Counted from the first letter of the stretch, positions 7,575 through 16,264 are shown. The stretch is 64,000 nucleotides of DNA from Chitinophagales bacterium (GCA_017303335.1 JAFLBK010000004.1:248001-312000); one strand, 5' to 3'. Notes: generated from the letters alone by a model not told the origin. Program-made: numbers and translations.

Positions 7575-8771
7575 ATGCGATCATCCCGCTATTTAAGGTT
7601 ACTTGCAGTATGTACGGTATTCTTGTACTCCTGCTCGAAGAATACCGATGATCTTACACCGCCCAATCCATCTGCCAGTCTGCCCACGCTTAGCACCGCC
7701 GCCACCACGTCGATCGGTTCGGCCAGCGCCATAAGCGGCGGTACCATTACCAGCGATGGAGGAGCAGCCGTAACCGCACGAGGTGTGGTATGGGATATCA
7801 ATTCCAATCCGACGCTAGCCACCGCTTCCAAAACCATCGACGGAACCGGAACGGGCAGTTTCACCAGTTATATCACCGGTCTGCAGCCCAATACCATTTA
7901 TTATGTACGGGCCTATGCCACCAATCAAAAGGGCACGGCATACGGCGAGACCAGGAGTTTTGTTACCCTTCCGGCGCCCGGTATACCCGGCGATAACGAC
8001 CCCCTTAACCTGGGCAACCCCACCAACGCCATTGCTTCCATTTCATTCCCGGAAAATTATTTAAAGGATAATGGTTATTACAAACTGGCCTACAGCCAAA
8101 GCCGGGGAACGGCTGTTTGGGTAGCCTGGCACCTGCAGAGCGACGATCTGGGCTCCACGCCCCGGCAGGATGATTTCAGGCCGGATACCAACCTGCCGCC
8201 GGGCTGGTACCAGGTACAATCGTATAGCTATTCGGGCAGCGGGTTCGACAGGGGCCATAACTGCCCTTCGGCCGACCGCACATCCACGGTGCCCGCCAAT
8301 TCCTCCACCTTCCTGATGACGAATATGATCCCCCAGGCGCCTACGTTCAACCAGGGTCCCTGGGCAGGACTGGAAAGTTTTATCCGCGGCACCCTGGTGG
8401 GCGGCAGCAACGAAGCGTATATCGTGATGGGTAATTTCGGGCAGGGCGGGTACAATTCATCGAATACCCTGTTCAATACCATCGATGCGGGCCGTGTAAC
8501 GGTACCTGCCAAAGTGTGGAAGGTAATCCTGATCATACCCAAGGGAAACAATGACCTGGCAAGGATCAACAGCACCGCGGTGGTGCTGGCGGTTGATATG
8601 CCCAACGACAACCGGTTGTATACCACAAGCGGCAGCAACGACTGGCGCAACTACATCACCTCCGTGAACAGCCTCGAGGCGGAAGCCAATGCATCCGGCG
8701 TACCGCTGAATCTCTTCCAGGCCATCGCCGACACCGTGCGGCCGATCCTCAAGGCGAAGATTTACCCGTAG
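7575..8771 (+). CDS. lipoprotein DNA/RNA non-specific endonuclease with FN3-like domain
   Basis: A 398-residue exported nuclease of the NUC1 (beta-beta-alpha metal) family. A signal sequence ends in a lipobox with C20 (LYSCSKN). Residues about 38-130 form a fibronectin-type-III-like module (GLQPNTIYYVRAYATNQKG). The nuclease domain follows, with the catalytic DRGH motif near 225-228 (FDRGHNCPSADRT) and the TNMIPQAPTFNQGPW block near 250-264 that supplies the metal-binding asparagine. It probably degrades extracellular nucleic acids for nutrition or biofilm turnover. It has normal composition and is not coupled to the AT-rich pair upstream. Confidence 0.9.
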   Translation: MRSSRYLRLLAVCTVFLYSCSKNTDDLTPPNPSASLPTLSTAATTSIGSASAISGGTITSDGGAAVTARGVVWDINSNPTLATASKTIDGTGTGSFTSYITGLQPNTIYYVRAYATNQKGTAYGETRSFVTLPAPGIPGDNDPLNLGNPTNAIASISFPENYLKDNGYYKLAYSQSRGTAVWVAWHLQSDDLGSTPRQDDFRPDTNLPPGWYQVQSYSYSGSGFDRGHNCPSADRTSTVPANSSTFLMTNMIPQAPTFNQGPWAGLESFIRGTLVGGSNEAYIVMGNFGQGGYNSSNTLFNTIDAGRVTVPAKVWKVILIIPKGNNDLARINSTAVVLAVDMPNDNRLYTTSGSNDWRNYITSVNSLEAEANASGVPLNLFQAIADTVRPILKAKIYP

Positions 8772-8800
8772 GAGCAGGCTCCATGTATGTCAATCACTCC

Positions 8801-8976
8801 TTTTTGTCATTCTGATCACGCTAAAGGCGGGGGAAGAATCTAACTTTTCATTCGTTCTTTTTTGCTTCTGCATATCCTTCGACAGGCTCAAATCCCTTTT
8901 GTCATTCTGAGCGTAAGCGAAGAATCTGAACTTTTCATTCGTTCTTTTTTGCTTCTGCAAATCCTTCGACAGGCTC
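8801..8976. repeat. direct repeat of about 80 bp, two copies
   Basis: Both copies read 'ttttgtcattctga ... gaagaatct' then a run that includes ttttcattcgttctttttt, gcttctgca and tccttcgacaggctca. They are adjacent and nearly identical, so one is probably a recent duplication of the other. Confidence 0.8.
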
Positions 8977-9191
8977 AGGAGAACCAACCTGCCTGCCGGC
9001 AGGCAGGAAAAGCAGCCCGGCAAGCCATGACGACCTGCTTGCCGGAAGGTTCCCTGATCTGACATTTGTACTACTGTAGCTTCAGCTTTTGAACCATAAT
9101 CCATGTACAGTCGCTGAAGCTACCAGCGAACAAATGATGACCAATGCTGCCGGGCGAATGGGCTGTATATCATTCGCCCTTGACTTTTTTG

Positions 9192-9221
9192 CTTCCTTTT
9201 TGTGTCAAGACAAAAAGGAAG
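9192..9221. repeat. perfect 12-bp hairpin
   Basis: CTTCCTTTTTGT (9192-9203) and ACAAAAAGGAAG (9210-9221) are exact complements with a 6-nt loop. It lies far from any gene end, so it is more likely a repeat element than a terminator. Confidence 0.6.
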
Positions 9222-9239
9222 AGAAGAATTAAGTAAAAG

Positions 9240-9660
9240 CAAAAAAGAACAGAAGAACAGATCCTTCGCTTACGCTCAGGATGACATACTACTGAGAGAA
9301 GCATTGACCGGTTCTGTACCATGATCCATCCACCATGAACCATGAACCAAGAACAAATAAACCAGTAAACCAATATACTACACCGAGATGCTTCGCTCAC
9401 ACTCAGCATGACCTATAACCCTTAGCCTTGGTTCGGCCCTCACGAACCAATACCAACAAAGGCAACAACTTCCTTCTTTATGGGTAACATCAGAATGACA
9501 TACAAATGGGGCTGGCTTACTGTAATGGGAGATTGCTTCTCCCGCCGTTGGCCCCGCCAACGGCGGGGCAATGACGGGTCCTATACTATGAACCAATAAA
9601 CCAGTAAACCAATAAACTACACCGAGATGCTTCGCTCACACTCAGCATGCATATAACCCT
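9240..9660. repeat. composite dispersed repeats (two long copies)
   Basis: Two stretches are nearly identical: aaataaaccagtaaaccaat (from about 9356) and aaccaataaaccagtaaacc (from about 9591), each followed by ctacaccgagatgcttcgct and cacactcagcatg. In between lie gggagattgcttctcccgcc and ggcggggcaatgacgggtcc (about 9529-9578), which pair as a hairpin. All are the modules of the tandem array at 10975-11560. Confidence 0.7.
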
Positions 9661-9750
9661 GCAAATCATTACAGCAAAAAGTCCCGCAAAAGAGCAGGAC
9701 TTCCAAACTGTGCTTGCTTGTTGTATGTACGAGTTAATATTCGATGATCC

Positions 9751-10563
9751 TTACCTGTTGACGGTAACGAGCAGGAAGGTAGCCGGTATGCTGCTGATCC
9801 CTTTAACAGGAGACCGGTTCTGGCTGTTGAAAAGATCTTCCAGTTCCTGCTGCAGCTCGGCCGTTTTCCCGTTCTTTTCAGCCGCGGCAAATGCATTCAT
9901 CGTAGGACCGTAATAGGTTCGGAAAATATGCACGAATTCGGTGGGACTGAATGGCGCATCGAATACGTAGGTATCCCGTACGCAGGAAATCCGGTCGGCC
10001 GGTATGCCTGCCGCTCCAAAACGTTCGATGACGTTGCTTTCCACACCCCAGGTCATCGGGCTGATAAAACCTTCGGGCGGCGGGGGCGTATACGAAGAAC
10101 TGATCTTTAGTATCTGTGCCACCAGCGTTGGGTCGCCGGGTATCCAGTTACCCATTACGATTCGGCCACCCGGCCGGGTAACGCGGGTCATCTCTTTGGC
10201 CACGTCAAAAGGCCTTGGCGCAAACATGGCACCGAAGATGGAAACCACGAGGTCGAATGACTGATCCTTGAGTTCATTCAGATCGCAGGCATCGCCTTCA
10301 CGGAAACTGATATTGGTAAGGCCTTCTTGTTTTGCACGGGCATTCCCGGCCGCCACGAGGTTTCGGGCGATATCAACGCCTGAAACATTGGCGCCCAGCC
10401 TGGCCGAGGGAATGGCTGTGGTACCATCGCCGCAACCCAGGTCAAGCACATCCAGGCCCGGGGTTATTCCAAGTTTTGCCACCAGGTTTGTACCACTTTC
10501 CCGCATGGTTTCGGCCAGCTTGGTGAAGTCGCCTTTTTCCCATAATTCTTTGTTCGGATTCAT
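9751..10563 (-). CDS. class I SAM-dependent methyltransferase
   Basis: A 270-residue cytoplasmic methyltransferase of the Methyltransf_11/25 type. Motif I, VLDLGCGDGT, is at about residues 39-48, followed by the acidic loop GVDIARNLV, FREGDACDL, and a post-motif strand with PGGRIVMGNWIPGD. The C-terminal third is helical and probably shapes the substrate pocket. Family members act on small molecules such as quinone precursors or lipids, but nothing in the sequence or neighbourhood identifies the substrate. It stands alone, with repeats on the 3' side and a 162-bp gap to the YqaE-like gene on the 5' side. Confidence 0.85.
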   Translation of the reverse strand: MNPNKELWEKGDFTKLAETMRESGTNLVAKLGITPGLDVLDLGCGDGTTAIPSARLGANVSGVDIARNLVAAGNARAKQEGLTNISFREGDACDLNELKDQSFDLVVSIFGAMFAPRPFDVAKEMTRVTRPGGRIVMGNWIPGDPTLVAQILKISSSYTPPPPEGFISPMTWGVESNVIERFGAAGIPADRISCVRDTYVFDAPFSPTEFVHIFRTYYGPTMNAFAAAEKNGKTAELQQELEDLFNSQNRSPVKGISSIPATFLLVTVNR

Positions 10564-10725
10564 TTGTGTGTGTTTAGTAGTTAATGATGCTGTTTATTTT
10601 TTTTCAACGGGCGATCCGTTTTGCAGGAACAAAACTAATAGACCCGCCTTTCCGGGTAACTTGTTTTCACCCACCGGCGCAAACAGTTTTCCCATCGGCA
10701 GGAGACAGGCGTCGGCAAACAGGTT

Positions 10726-10932
10726 TTACCTTCCTTGTTGCTTATTGATCGCCTTTACGATACGGTCGGTACGACGTTCGGCGCGGGCATTATTAAGGGA
10801 GATTACCGCCCAGGCAGCCGCAGGGATCCATCCGATGAGCGTGCATTGCAGGATGAGGCAGAGTATCCCGGTGAGTATGCGCCCCCGCAATATGAACGAG
10901 AGCCAGGGGAATATGATGGCGAGAAGGGTCAT
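10726..10932 (-). CDS. YqaE/Pmp3-like small membrane protein
   Basis: A 68-residue protein with two hydrophobic helices, the second in the pattern GILCLILQCTLIGWIPAAAW, which matches the LL-x-x-LGWIPG-x-x-HA core of the YqaE/Pmp3 proteolipid family. These peptides affect membrane potential and are often stress-induced. An upstream extension in the same frame adds residues without similarity to the family and runs into repeat DNA, so the ATG at 10932 is preferred. The tail (ARAERRTDRIVKAINKQQGR) is unusually long and basic. Confidence 0.7.
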   Translation of the reverse strand: MTLLAIIFPWLSFILRGRILTGILCLILQCTLIGWIPAAAWAVISLNNARAERRTDRIVKAINKQQGR

Positions 10933-10974
10933 GCAGCGCTTGGCCAAAGCTAACAAGTTGGCATGACATACGAA

Positions 10975-11560
10975 TAAAAGATTGCTTCGGTCGGTTGACA
11001 GCTCCCTCGCAATGACGGGTACTGTACCATGAGCCATGAACTATGAACCATCCACCACGAACCAATAAACCAGTAAACCAATAAACCACACTGAGATGCT
11101 TCGCTCAGGATTCAGCATGACATACTAATGGGAGATTGCCGCGGTCGGCCAAGGCCTCCCTCGCAATGACGGATTCTGTACCATGAGCCATGAACTATGA
11201 ACCATCCACCACGAACAAATAAACCAGTAAACCAATAAACGACATGGAGATGCTTCCCCCTTCGACTTCGCTCAGGATTCAGCATGACATACTAATGGGA
11301 GATTGCCGCGGTCGGCCAAGGCCTCCCTCGCAATGACGGGTTCTGTACCATGAGCCATGAACTATGAACCATCCACCACAAACCAATAAACCAGTAAACC
11401 AATAAACGACATGGAGATGCTTCCCCCTTCGACTTCGCTCAGGATTCAGCATGACATACTAATGGGAGATTGCTTCTCCCGCCGCAGGTCCCGCCAATGG
11501 CGGGGCAATGACGGATCCTGCACCACGAACCAATAAACCAGTAAACCAATAAACTAATAA
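10975..11560. repeat. tandem array of about 167-bp repeat units
   Basis: Three and a half copies of one composite unit. The anchor caatgacggg/a begins at 11010, 11164, 11331 and 11506; the anchor catgacatactaatggga begins at 11116, 11283 and 11450 (spacing exactly 167 and 167). Each unit joins a 7-bp-repeat stretch (ccatgaactatgaaccatc, aaccaataaaccagtaaacc), a 'gatgcttc..gctcaggattcagcatgaca' module and a 'gagattgc..cctccctcgcaatgacgg' module. Copies 2 and 3 are almost identical and both contain a 13-bp insert (cccccttcgactt) that copy 1 lacks. Confidence 0.88.
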
Positions 11561-11607
11561 ACCCTGTTCCAAAAAAATCCCTACCTTAATTCTCTAAACA
11601 GCCCCAC

Positions 11608-13167
11608 ATGAACAGGAAACTTCTCCCGCTACTTATACTCGTATTCAGCAGTGTCATCACCCTGGCGCAGGAAACGGTCGACATGGCCATGATGCAAAAG
11701 ATCAAGGACGAAGGCAGGAATCATTCGCAGGTGACCCTGATCGCCCATAACCTTACGGATGTATGCGGTCCGAGGCTCACCAACTCGCCCGGTTATAATT
11801 GTGCGCTCGATTGGGTAACGCAGATCTGCAACCAGTGGGGGCTGGCCAATGCCGGCCGCGAAGCCTGGGGCGAATTCGGTAAGGGCTGGAGCAATGAAGT
11901 AGGCACGCTGGCCATGCGCTCACCCTATTACGAAAGCATCATCGCCTACCCGGTGCCCTGGTGCAAAAGCACGAAGAAGGCGAAGAAATGCGAACTCGTC
12001 ATGCTCGATCAGCTCGATTCGGCGAACATCGATAAACTCGGCGATGCCATAAAGGGTAAGATCGTCATGATCAAGCCCGGCAATACCAGCATGCCCGACG
12101 CCTTCAAAGCTTATGCAACCCGTTTCGGCGATACCAGCCTCGACAAACTGGGAGAGATGTACATGGTATCCCGCAAACAGATCGAGGAATTTCTTCCCTT
12201 CATCAAGCGGGAATATTATACCCGTTTGTACCTGGCAGCGAAAGGCGCCGTGGGGCTCGTGCTCAGCAGCCGCGGTTCGATCGACGGTACGGTATTCGTT
12301 GATGGCGGAACGGGTTATAAGAAGGGTTTTGAACCCACTTTACCCGAAATGAAGATCGGCCGCGAAGATTACCTGAAACTGATGCGCCTTCTTAAAGACA
12401 ACAAGAAAGTGGAACTGGAGATGAATGTACGGAATACCTTTTACGACGAGGATCTTACGGGCTATAATGTAGTGGCCGAAATACCCGGAACCGATCCCAA
12501 CCTGAAAGACCAGGTGGTGATGCTGGGCGGGCATCTCGACAGCTGGGCCGGCGGTACCGGCGCCACCGACAATGCCGCGGGCTGTGTAGCCACACTGGAA
12601 GCCATGCGCATTTTAAAAGCGCTGAACATACAGCCACGCCGCACCATCCGCATCGCACTCTGGGGCGGCGAGGAGCAGGCTTTGTATGGGTCCTTCGGCT
12701 ATGTGAAGAAACATTTCGGCGACCCGGCGGATATGAACCTCAAGCCCGAACAGGCAAAAATTTCCGCCTACTATAACCTTGATAACGGAACCGGTAAGAT
12801 ACGCGGCATCTTCACGCAGGGCAATGAAGCGGTGAGGGAGATATTCCGTTCCTGGCTGGCGCCTTTTACCGATATGGGAGCCAATGGCGGTGTAACCAAC
12901 AGCAGCACGGGCAGCACCGATCACATGAGTTTCGACGCGGTGGGCATCCCGGGTTTTCAATTCATCCAGGACCCTATCGAATACGAAACACGTACGCACC
13001 ACAGCAATATGGATACCTACGATCACCTCAGCATCGAAGACCTGAAGCAGGCTGCCATCGTGATCGCCGCCTTTGTGTACAACACAGCGCAGCGAAACGA
13101 CATGCTGCCCCGCAAACCGCTTCCGGCGCCGGCAAAATTCGTGTTCGATTTCGATTTCCCGATCTGA
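11608..13167 (+). CDS. secreted M28-family zinc aminopeptidase
   Basis: A 519-residue exported metallopeptidase. A signal peptide ends about residue 20 (VITLAQE). A PA-like insert lies around 130-250. The two-zinc centre follows the M28 pattern: H309 and D311 in GGHLDSWAGG, the bridging Asp in ATDNAAG near 322, the catalytic and ligand glutamates in WGGEEQ near 354-355, an Asp in the YYNLDNGTG region, and the last histidine in THHSNMD near 464-466. It should remove N-terminal residues from peptides in the periplasm or outside. It is monocistronic, preceded directly by the tandem repeat array. Confidence 0.93.
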   Translation: MNRKLLPLLILVFSSVITLAQETVDMAMMQKIKDEGRNHSQVTLIAHNLTDVCGPRLTNSPGYNCALDWVTQICNQWGLANAGREAWGEFGKGWSNEVGTLAMRSPYYESIIAYPVPWCKSTKKAKKCELVMLDQLDSANIDKLGDAIKGKIVMIKPGNTSMPDAFKAYATRFGDTSLDKLGEMYMVSRKQIEEFLPFIKREYYTRLYLAAKGAVGLVLSSRGSIDGTVFVDGGTGYKKGFEPTLPEMKIGREDYLKLMRLLKDNKKVELEMNVRNTFYDEDLTGYNVVAEIPGTDPNLKDQVVMLGGHLDSWAGGTGATDNAAGCVATLEAMRILKALNIQPRRTIRIALWGGEEQALYGSFGYVKKHFGDPADMNLKPEQAKISAYYNLDNGTGKIRGIFTQGNEAVREIFRSWLAPFTDMGANGGVTNSSTGSTDHMSFDAVGIPGFQFIQDPIEYETRTHHSNMDTYDHLSIEDLKQAAIVIAAFVYNTAQRNDMLPRKPLPAPAKFVFDFDFPI

Positions 13168-13189
13168 TGCTTTCGATGTGATGATTGTG

Positions 13190-13250
13190 TTCTTCCGTCA
13201 ACCGCGGGGCAATGACGGATTCTAAACCTTGAACCGATAAACCATTTCTT
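13190..13250. repeat. short dispersed repeat module
   Basis: Contains gtcaaccgcggggcaatgac followed by ggattctaaaccttgaaccg and ataaacc, the same modules as at 16384-16465. It fills most of the 113-bp gap between the M28 gene and the lipid kinase gene. Confidence 0.6.
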
Positions 13251-13280
13251 CCCGCAGATTTACGCCCGGTTACCTGCTAT

Positions 13281-14138
13281 ATGCTTACAACAAGTGCCAA
13301 AAACATCGCGGTGCTCTGCAACCCGCTGGCGGGCGCCGGCAGGGCAGTGGTCTTTGCTGACAGGCTTTGCGCCGAATTACAAAAGCTGGGATTGCCTTAT
13401 ACGCTGTTCACCCAACAATGGCCGGATCATTTTGACGGTTATACAGAAATATACATCACCGGCGGCGATGGTACGCTCAACTATTTTGTGAACAAATACC
13501 CGGATACCAGATTACCATTGGCCGTTTTCAACGCCGGTACCGGCAACGATTTTCACTGGCTGCTGTATGGAACAAAAACGTTCCATGAGCAGTTGCAAAC
13601 CGTGTTGCAGGCAAGTGCCAAACCCATCGACCTGGGGCGTTGTAACGAATACTATTTCATCAACGGGGTGGGTATCGGCTTCGAGGGAGAAGTGGCCCGG
13701 GCATTAACAGGCCGGAAGAAACAACCCGGCAAAACATCATTCCTCTGGTGTGTGATCCGGAAAATTATCTCGTACCGTTCAAAGCATTATACGATCCGTT
13801 TCGGCGACCAGGAGATCAGCGGTAAAAAACTGCTGGTGGATATTGCCAATGGCCGCCGGGCAGGAGGCGGGTTTCATATCGCCCCCGAATCGGCGGCCGA
13901 TGATGGCCTGTTCGATGTGGTGATCGCCGGTGCGCTTACGCCGATACAACGGCTATGGTACCTGCCCGTGATCGAAAAAGGGAAACACCTGCATCTGCAT
14001 TTCATCCGGCACAACCGCACCAACCGCTTGCGCATAGAAAGCGATGCGCCGATGCAGTTTCACCTGGATGGTGAGTACCGCGAAGCCCCGGTGCTGGACA
14101 TACATATGCTGGCAGGGCAACTCCACTTTCTGTATTAA
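13281..14138 (+). CDS. diacylglycerol/lipid kinase family protein
   Basis: A 285-residue member of the DAGK catalytic-domain family. CNPLAGAGRA (residues 12-21) is the first nucleotide-binding loop and ITGGDGTLNYFVN near 57-69 holds the GGDGT signature that binds ATP; NAGTGNDFHWLL follows as in other members. The C-terminal half carries the GGGFHIAPES-A-DDG block. It should phosphorylate a lipid such as diacylglycerol or a sphingoid base at the membrane. YegS-like proteins are the closest described bacterial relatives I recognise; the substrate is not determined. Confidence 0.88.
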   Translation: MLTTSAKNIAVLCNPLAGAGRAVVFADRLCAELQKLGLPYTLFTQQWPDHFDGYTEIYITGGDGTLNYFVNKYPDTRLPLAVFNAGTGNDFHWLLYGTKTFHEQLQTVLQASAKPIDLGRCNEYYFINGVGIGFEGEVARALTGRKKQPGKTSFLWCVIRKIISYRSKHYTIRFGDQEISGKKLLVDIANGRRAGGGFHIAPESAADDGLFDVVIAGALTPIQRLWYLPVIEKGKHLHLHFIRHNRTNRLRIESDAPMQFHLDGEYREAPVLDIHMLAGQLHFLY

Positions 14139-14164
14139 CAGCCTGAACAATCGCCGGTGTTTGT

Positions 14165-14590
14165 TCATTTCAGTCCGATCCGCACCGACAATGCCGGGTA
14201 TGGCCTGGTGCCGATCCTGTCTTTTACCAGCTCATACCCGCTTTCCATTTTCACTCCGGCCTTTACGTCCATTGCCCGCCGTTTGTTTTTGGCCGAGCTG
14301 ATGAAGAGGGGTATGCTTCCGGCCATGGCGCCTACGCCCACGCCCGTCAGAATGGCTTCACCCAGGCCACTCTCACTATCGCCCATCACTTCAAAATTCC
14401 GGTTGAAGCTCACAATGCCAATAACGGTAAGTGCGGCGCCACCACCCAATAGTATCCAGGCTCCCGTTTTCTGGTTGCGGCTTTTTTCGAGGTAATCCGT
14501 TTGCCGGATGCGGATATCCCCGGCTAACAACTGCCCCCACGACGCGTTGCTCATGGCAAGCATCACCAGTATCCATAGCAACTTTTTCAT
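14165..14590 (-). CDS. exported protein of unknown function
   Basis: A 141-residue protein with a signal peptide (KKLLWILVMLAMSNASWGQ) and two more hydrophobic glycine-rich stretches, about WILLGGGAALTVIGIV and AILTGVGVGAMAGSIPLFI, which may be membrane helices. The C-terminal VRIGLK resembles an outer-membrane strand ending. I do not recognise the family. The ATG at 14590 is used because the ORF's earlier start is a TTG that only adds three residues. It is convergent with the lipid kinase gene and lies 26 bp from it. Confidence 0.7.
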   Translation of the reverse strand: MKKLLWILVMLAMSNASWGQLLAGDIRIRQTDYLEKSRNQKTGAWILLGGGAALTVIGIVSFNRNFEVMGDSESGLGEAILTGVGVGAMAGSIPLFISSAKNKRRAMDVKAGVKMESGYELVKDRIGTRPYPALSVRIGLK

Positions 14591-14722
14591 GACAATCAAT
14601 TTAACTCAAGAATAAATGTCCAAGCCGAATGTACTACGACGAGGGAGGTGATAGCAATGATCTCTGTCAGGTAAAGAATCGCCCAAGGACAGCACCAGGA
14701 AACAAAACGGTAATCGCTTTGC

Positions 14723-15169
14723 TCAGTTCCTGCTGCAGTTACTGCAAACCCCTTCCAATAATAGCTCAGCTTTATAGATGTCCAATTTTACCGGAACGAA
14801 TTCGGCCAGGCTCCGGAAGGTCTTGGAAGCTTCGATGGCCCCGCAGGAACGGCATATAAAGTAAATATTCACCCGGCTTGTTTTATCGGATACCTCGGCA
14901 GCGCTGGTATTTGTAAGCACATAGCGTGGCCAGCCGCGGGTACCGGGTATCTCCGCGATCAGGCCTTTCTTGCGGAATGCCTGCAGGGCACGGTATACGG
15001 AAACACGGTCGAGTTTGGCCGAGGCCAGTTTCTGGATCTGGGAAGTATTGATACTCGCTTTATGCTCGTACATCGTGCGGTAAACCGTGATGCGGGTATT
15101 GGTTACGTAGATCCCCTTTTTCTTCAGGATGATCGTGATGTCGGAATCCGTCAAGCGTGTGTGTGGCAT
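14723..15169 (-). CDS. Fur-family transcriptional regulator
   Basis: A 148-residue metal-dependent repressor of the Fur superfamily (Fur/Zur/PerR). The winged-helix domain covers residues about 5-88, with the recognition helix in DRVSVYRALQAFRKKGLI (54-71). The dimerisation part has two CxxC pairs that form the structural zinc site, C106/C109 and C142/C145. The regulatory histidines are too variable to decide between zinc, iron and peroxide sensing. The start at 15169 gives the usual length; the longer frame adds unrelated residues and covers a palindrome at 15222-15238, 53 bp upstream, which is a candidate autoregulatory site. The next gene upstream encodes a His/Cys-rich exported protein, which suggests metal control. 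Confidence 0.9.
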   Translation of the reverse strand: MPHTRLTDSDITIILKKKGIYVTNTRITVYRTMYEHKASINTSQIQKLASAKLDRVSVYRALQAFRKKGLIAEIPGTRGWPRYVLTNTSAAEVSDKTSRVNIYFICRSCGAIEASKTFRSLAEFVPVKLDIYKAELLLEGVCSNCSRN

Positions 15170-15221
15170 GGTTGCATAGCATGATAGGTGCTTAATTCCT
15201 GCTGCTGCATCCACCCGATCG

Positions 15222-15238
15222 GGTTGCAACTTGCAACC
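15222..15238. promoter_or_regulatory. palindromic operator candidate upstream of the Fur-family gene
   Basis: GGTTGCAACTTGCAACC is a perfect 8-1-8 palindrome, the symmetry expected for a Fur-family dimer. A related site, TTGCAACCAAGTTACAA, lies at 15661-15677 in front of the next gene upstream. The binding protein is inferred. Confidence 0.55.
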
Positions 15239-15295
15239 GGCCGGGTTCAGGCAGGTACAGGCAGGATGGTTGGGCATGCGTACTGCATGCGGGGA

Positions 15296-15634
15296 TCATG
15301 CTGTTGCTGGCGGACCGCGGAACTGATAATGAAAATGGGAAGAGGAGCAGAGTTCAGAATGAAAATGCTCCTGCAGTTTTGGTATATGCCGGGTGACACC
15401 CAGGATTACTTCGTTCGATTGATCGATGAAAGGAGAGGTGGTGACAAAATTGTTGCAATGACAATGTACGGTAGCCCTGGCGATCTTCTGCTTGCCATCC
15501 TGGTGCCCATCGTACTGCGCTTCGGTATGTCCGGCCATCAGGCGGTGTATGGCACTCATGGGGATCGTTCCTGATAAAAAGACCAGGAACAGGAACAAGG
15601 TGCTGATAGTTCGTATGTGGCGGAATGAGCGCAA
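15296..15634 (-). CDS. small exported His/Cys-rich protein
   Basis: A 112-residue protein with a clear signal peptide (TISTLFLFLVFLSGTIP). The mature part is rich in histidine and cysteine (HRLMAGHTEAQYDGHQDG, VHCHCNN, ELCSSSHFHYQ), as in metal-binding periplasmic proteins. No ATG precedes the signal sequence; the frame starts at a TTG at 15634 and is closed by a stop seven codons further up, so TTG is the most likely start. It lies upstream of the Fur-family gene on the same strand with a 126-bp gap. I do not recognise a named family. A GGGTGACACCCA palindrome, as in the hutH promoter, lies inside the gene. Confidence 0.6.
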   Translation of the reverse strand: MRSFRHIRTISTLFLFLVFLSGTIPMSAIHRLMAGHTEAQYDGHQDGKQKIARATVHCHCNNFVTTSPFIDQSNEVILGVTRHIPKLQEHFHSELCSSSHFHYQFRGPPATA

Positions 15635-15660
15635 CGTGCTAGTTAGTCTTGATCAATTAT

Positions 15661-15677
15661 TTGCAACCAAGTTACAA
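15661..15677. promoter_or_regulatory. second operator candidate of the TTGCAAC type
   Basis: TTGCAACCAAGTTACAA is an imperfect 7-3-7 inverted repeat located 27 bp upstream of the TTG start of the His/Cys-rich protein gene. It shares the TTGCAAC half-site with the palindrome at 15222-15238. Confidence 0.45.
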
Positions 15678-15691
15678 TTATTCACCCGGAA

Positions 15692-15724
15692 AAATAATAA
15701 GGTTGCAGAACAACCTTATTATTT
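15692..15724 (-). terminator. intrinsic terminator of the PKD lipoprotein gene
   Basis: A perfect 14-bp stem (AAATAATAAGGTTG / CAACCTTATTATTT) with the 5-nt loop CAGAA lies 36 bp past the stop of the PKD gene and ends in five T on the minus strand. Confidence 0.75.
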
Positions 15725-15759
15725 CTATTTCTGGAACAGTTTGAAAACAACTAAGCCTG

Positions 15760-16179
15760 TTAGTGAGAACCTCCGAAATTGCAGAGGATCGTTACCTGCT
15801 GGGTAGAGGTAGCGGTCTTTCCGTCTTTGTCGGTTACGGTAAGGGTTACCGGGTAAACGCCGTGATAGGTATAGGTAACATCAATGTTGTTACCCAGTAC
15901 CTTGGTACCGTTTCCGAGATTCCATACGTATTGTACAACGCCGGAAGCTTTGCACTCGAGGTGGATATTCTCCTTTTCAAAAATATTATTCAGGTCGCCA
16001 CCGGAGCTTGTGTAGGTGAATTTGGCGCTGAAGGGCTGAGGCACCGGTGTTGGTGGCTGATCGTTCGGTTTTACCGGGCCGCTGCCACTGGAACCGGTAG
16101 TTGCAGAAGCAGGTGATTCTTTTTTGCAGGCGTTAAATGCGAAAAGTGAGATCGCAGCGATGAAAAGTATCTTTTTCAT
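15760..16179 (-). CDS. PKD-domain lipoprotein
   Basis: A 139-residue lipoprotein: signal sequence KKILFIAAISLFAFNAC with the lipobox cysteine at about residue 18, a Ser/Gly/Pro-rich linker, and one PKD-like Ig fold (ECKASGVVQYVWNLGNGT ... YTYHGVYPVTLTVTDKDGK). PKD domains mediate protein or carbohydrate contacts on the surface. The ORF runs 58 codons further upstream, but the signal peptide fixes the start at 16179. Upstream lie four GTTGC motifs about 21 bp apart, a likely control region. The C-terminus ends with CNFGGSH. Confidence 0.8.
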   Translation of the reverse strand: MKKILFIAAISLFAFNACKKESPASATTGSSGSGPVKPNDQPPTPVPQPFSAKFTYTSSGGDLNNIFEKENIHLECKASGVVQYVWNLGNGTKVLGNNIDVTYTYHGVYPVTLTVTDKDGKTATSTQQVTILCNFGGSH

Positions 16180-16264
16180 TTGGTTAATTTTGATGTGCTT
16201 TGAACGGGTTATCGGTCTGAAGTTAGCGGTTCGCATGCCCATATACAAGGCTTTTCCGGCTACT

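Larger units (their letters stand above)
8772..9750. repeat. 979-bp gene-free repeat cluster
   Basis: No convincing gene. It holds a direct repeat of about 80 bp (8801-8890 and 8896-8976), an inverted cctgcctgccggcaggcagg block (about 8988-9007), a 12-bp perfect hairpin (9192-9221), and several copies of the modules aaccaataaaccagtaaacc, gagatgcttcgctcacactc and caatgacggg between 9240 and 9660. Short ORFs here are translations of repeats. Confidence 0.75.

Noticed and set aside
8862..9104. Short frames containing repeated SLSKD- or FFAYAQND-like peptides
   Set aside because: They are translations of the dispersed repeats, on both strands, and have no start or composition of real genes.
9192..9221. 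Transcription terminator
   Set aside because: The hairpin is strong but is more than 400 bp from any gene end on either strand and belongs to a repeat cluster.
10975..11560. CRISPR array
   Set aside because: The period is about 167 bp, the units are repeats from end to end without unique spacers, and no cas gene is near.
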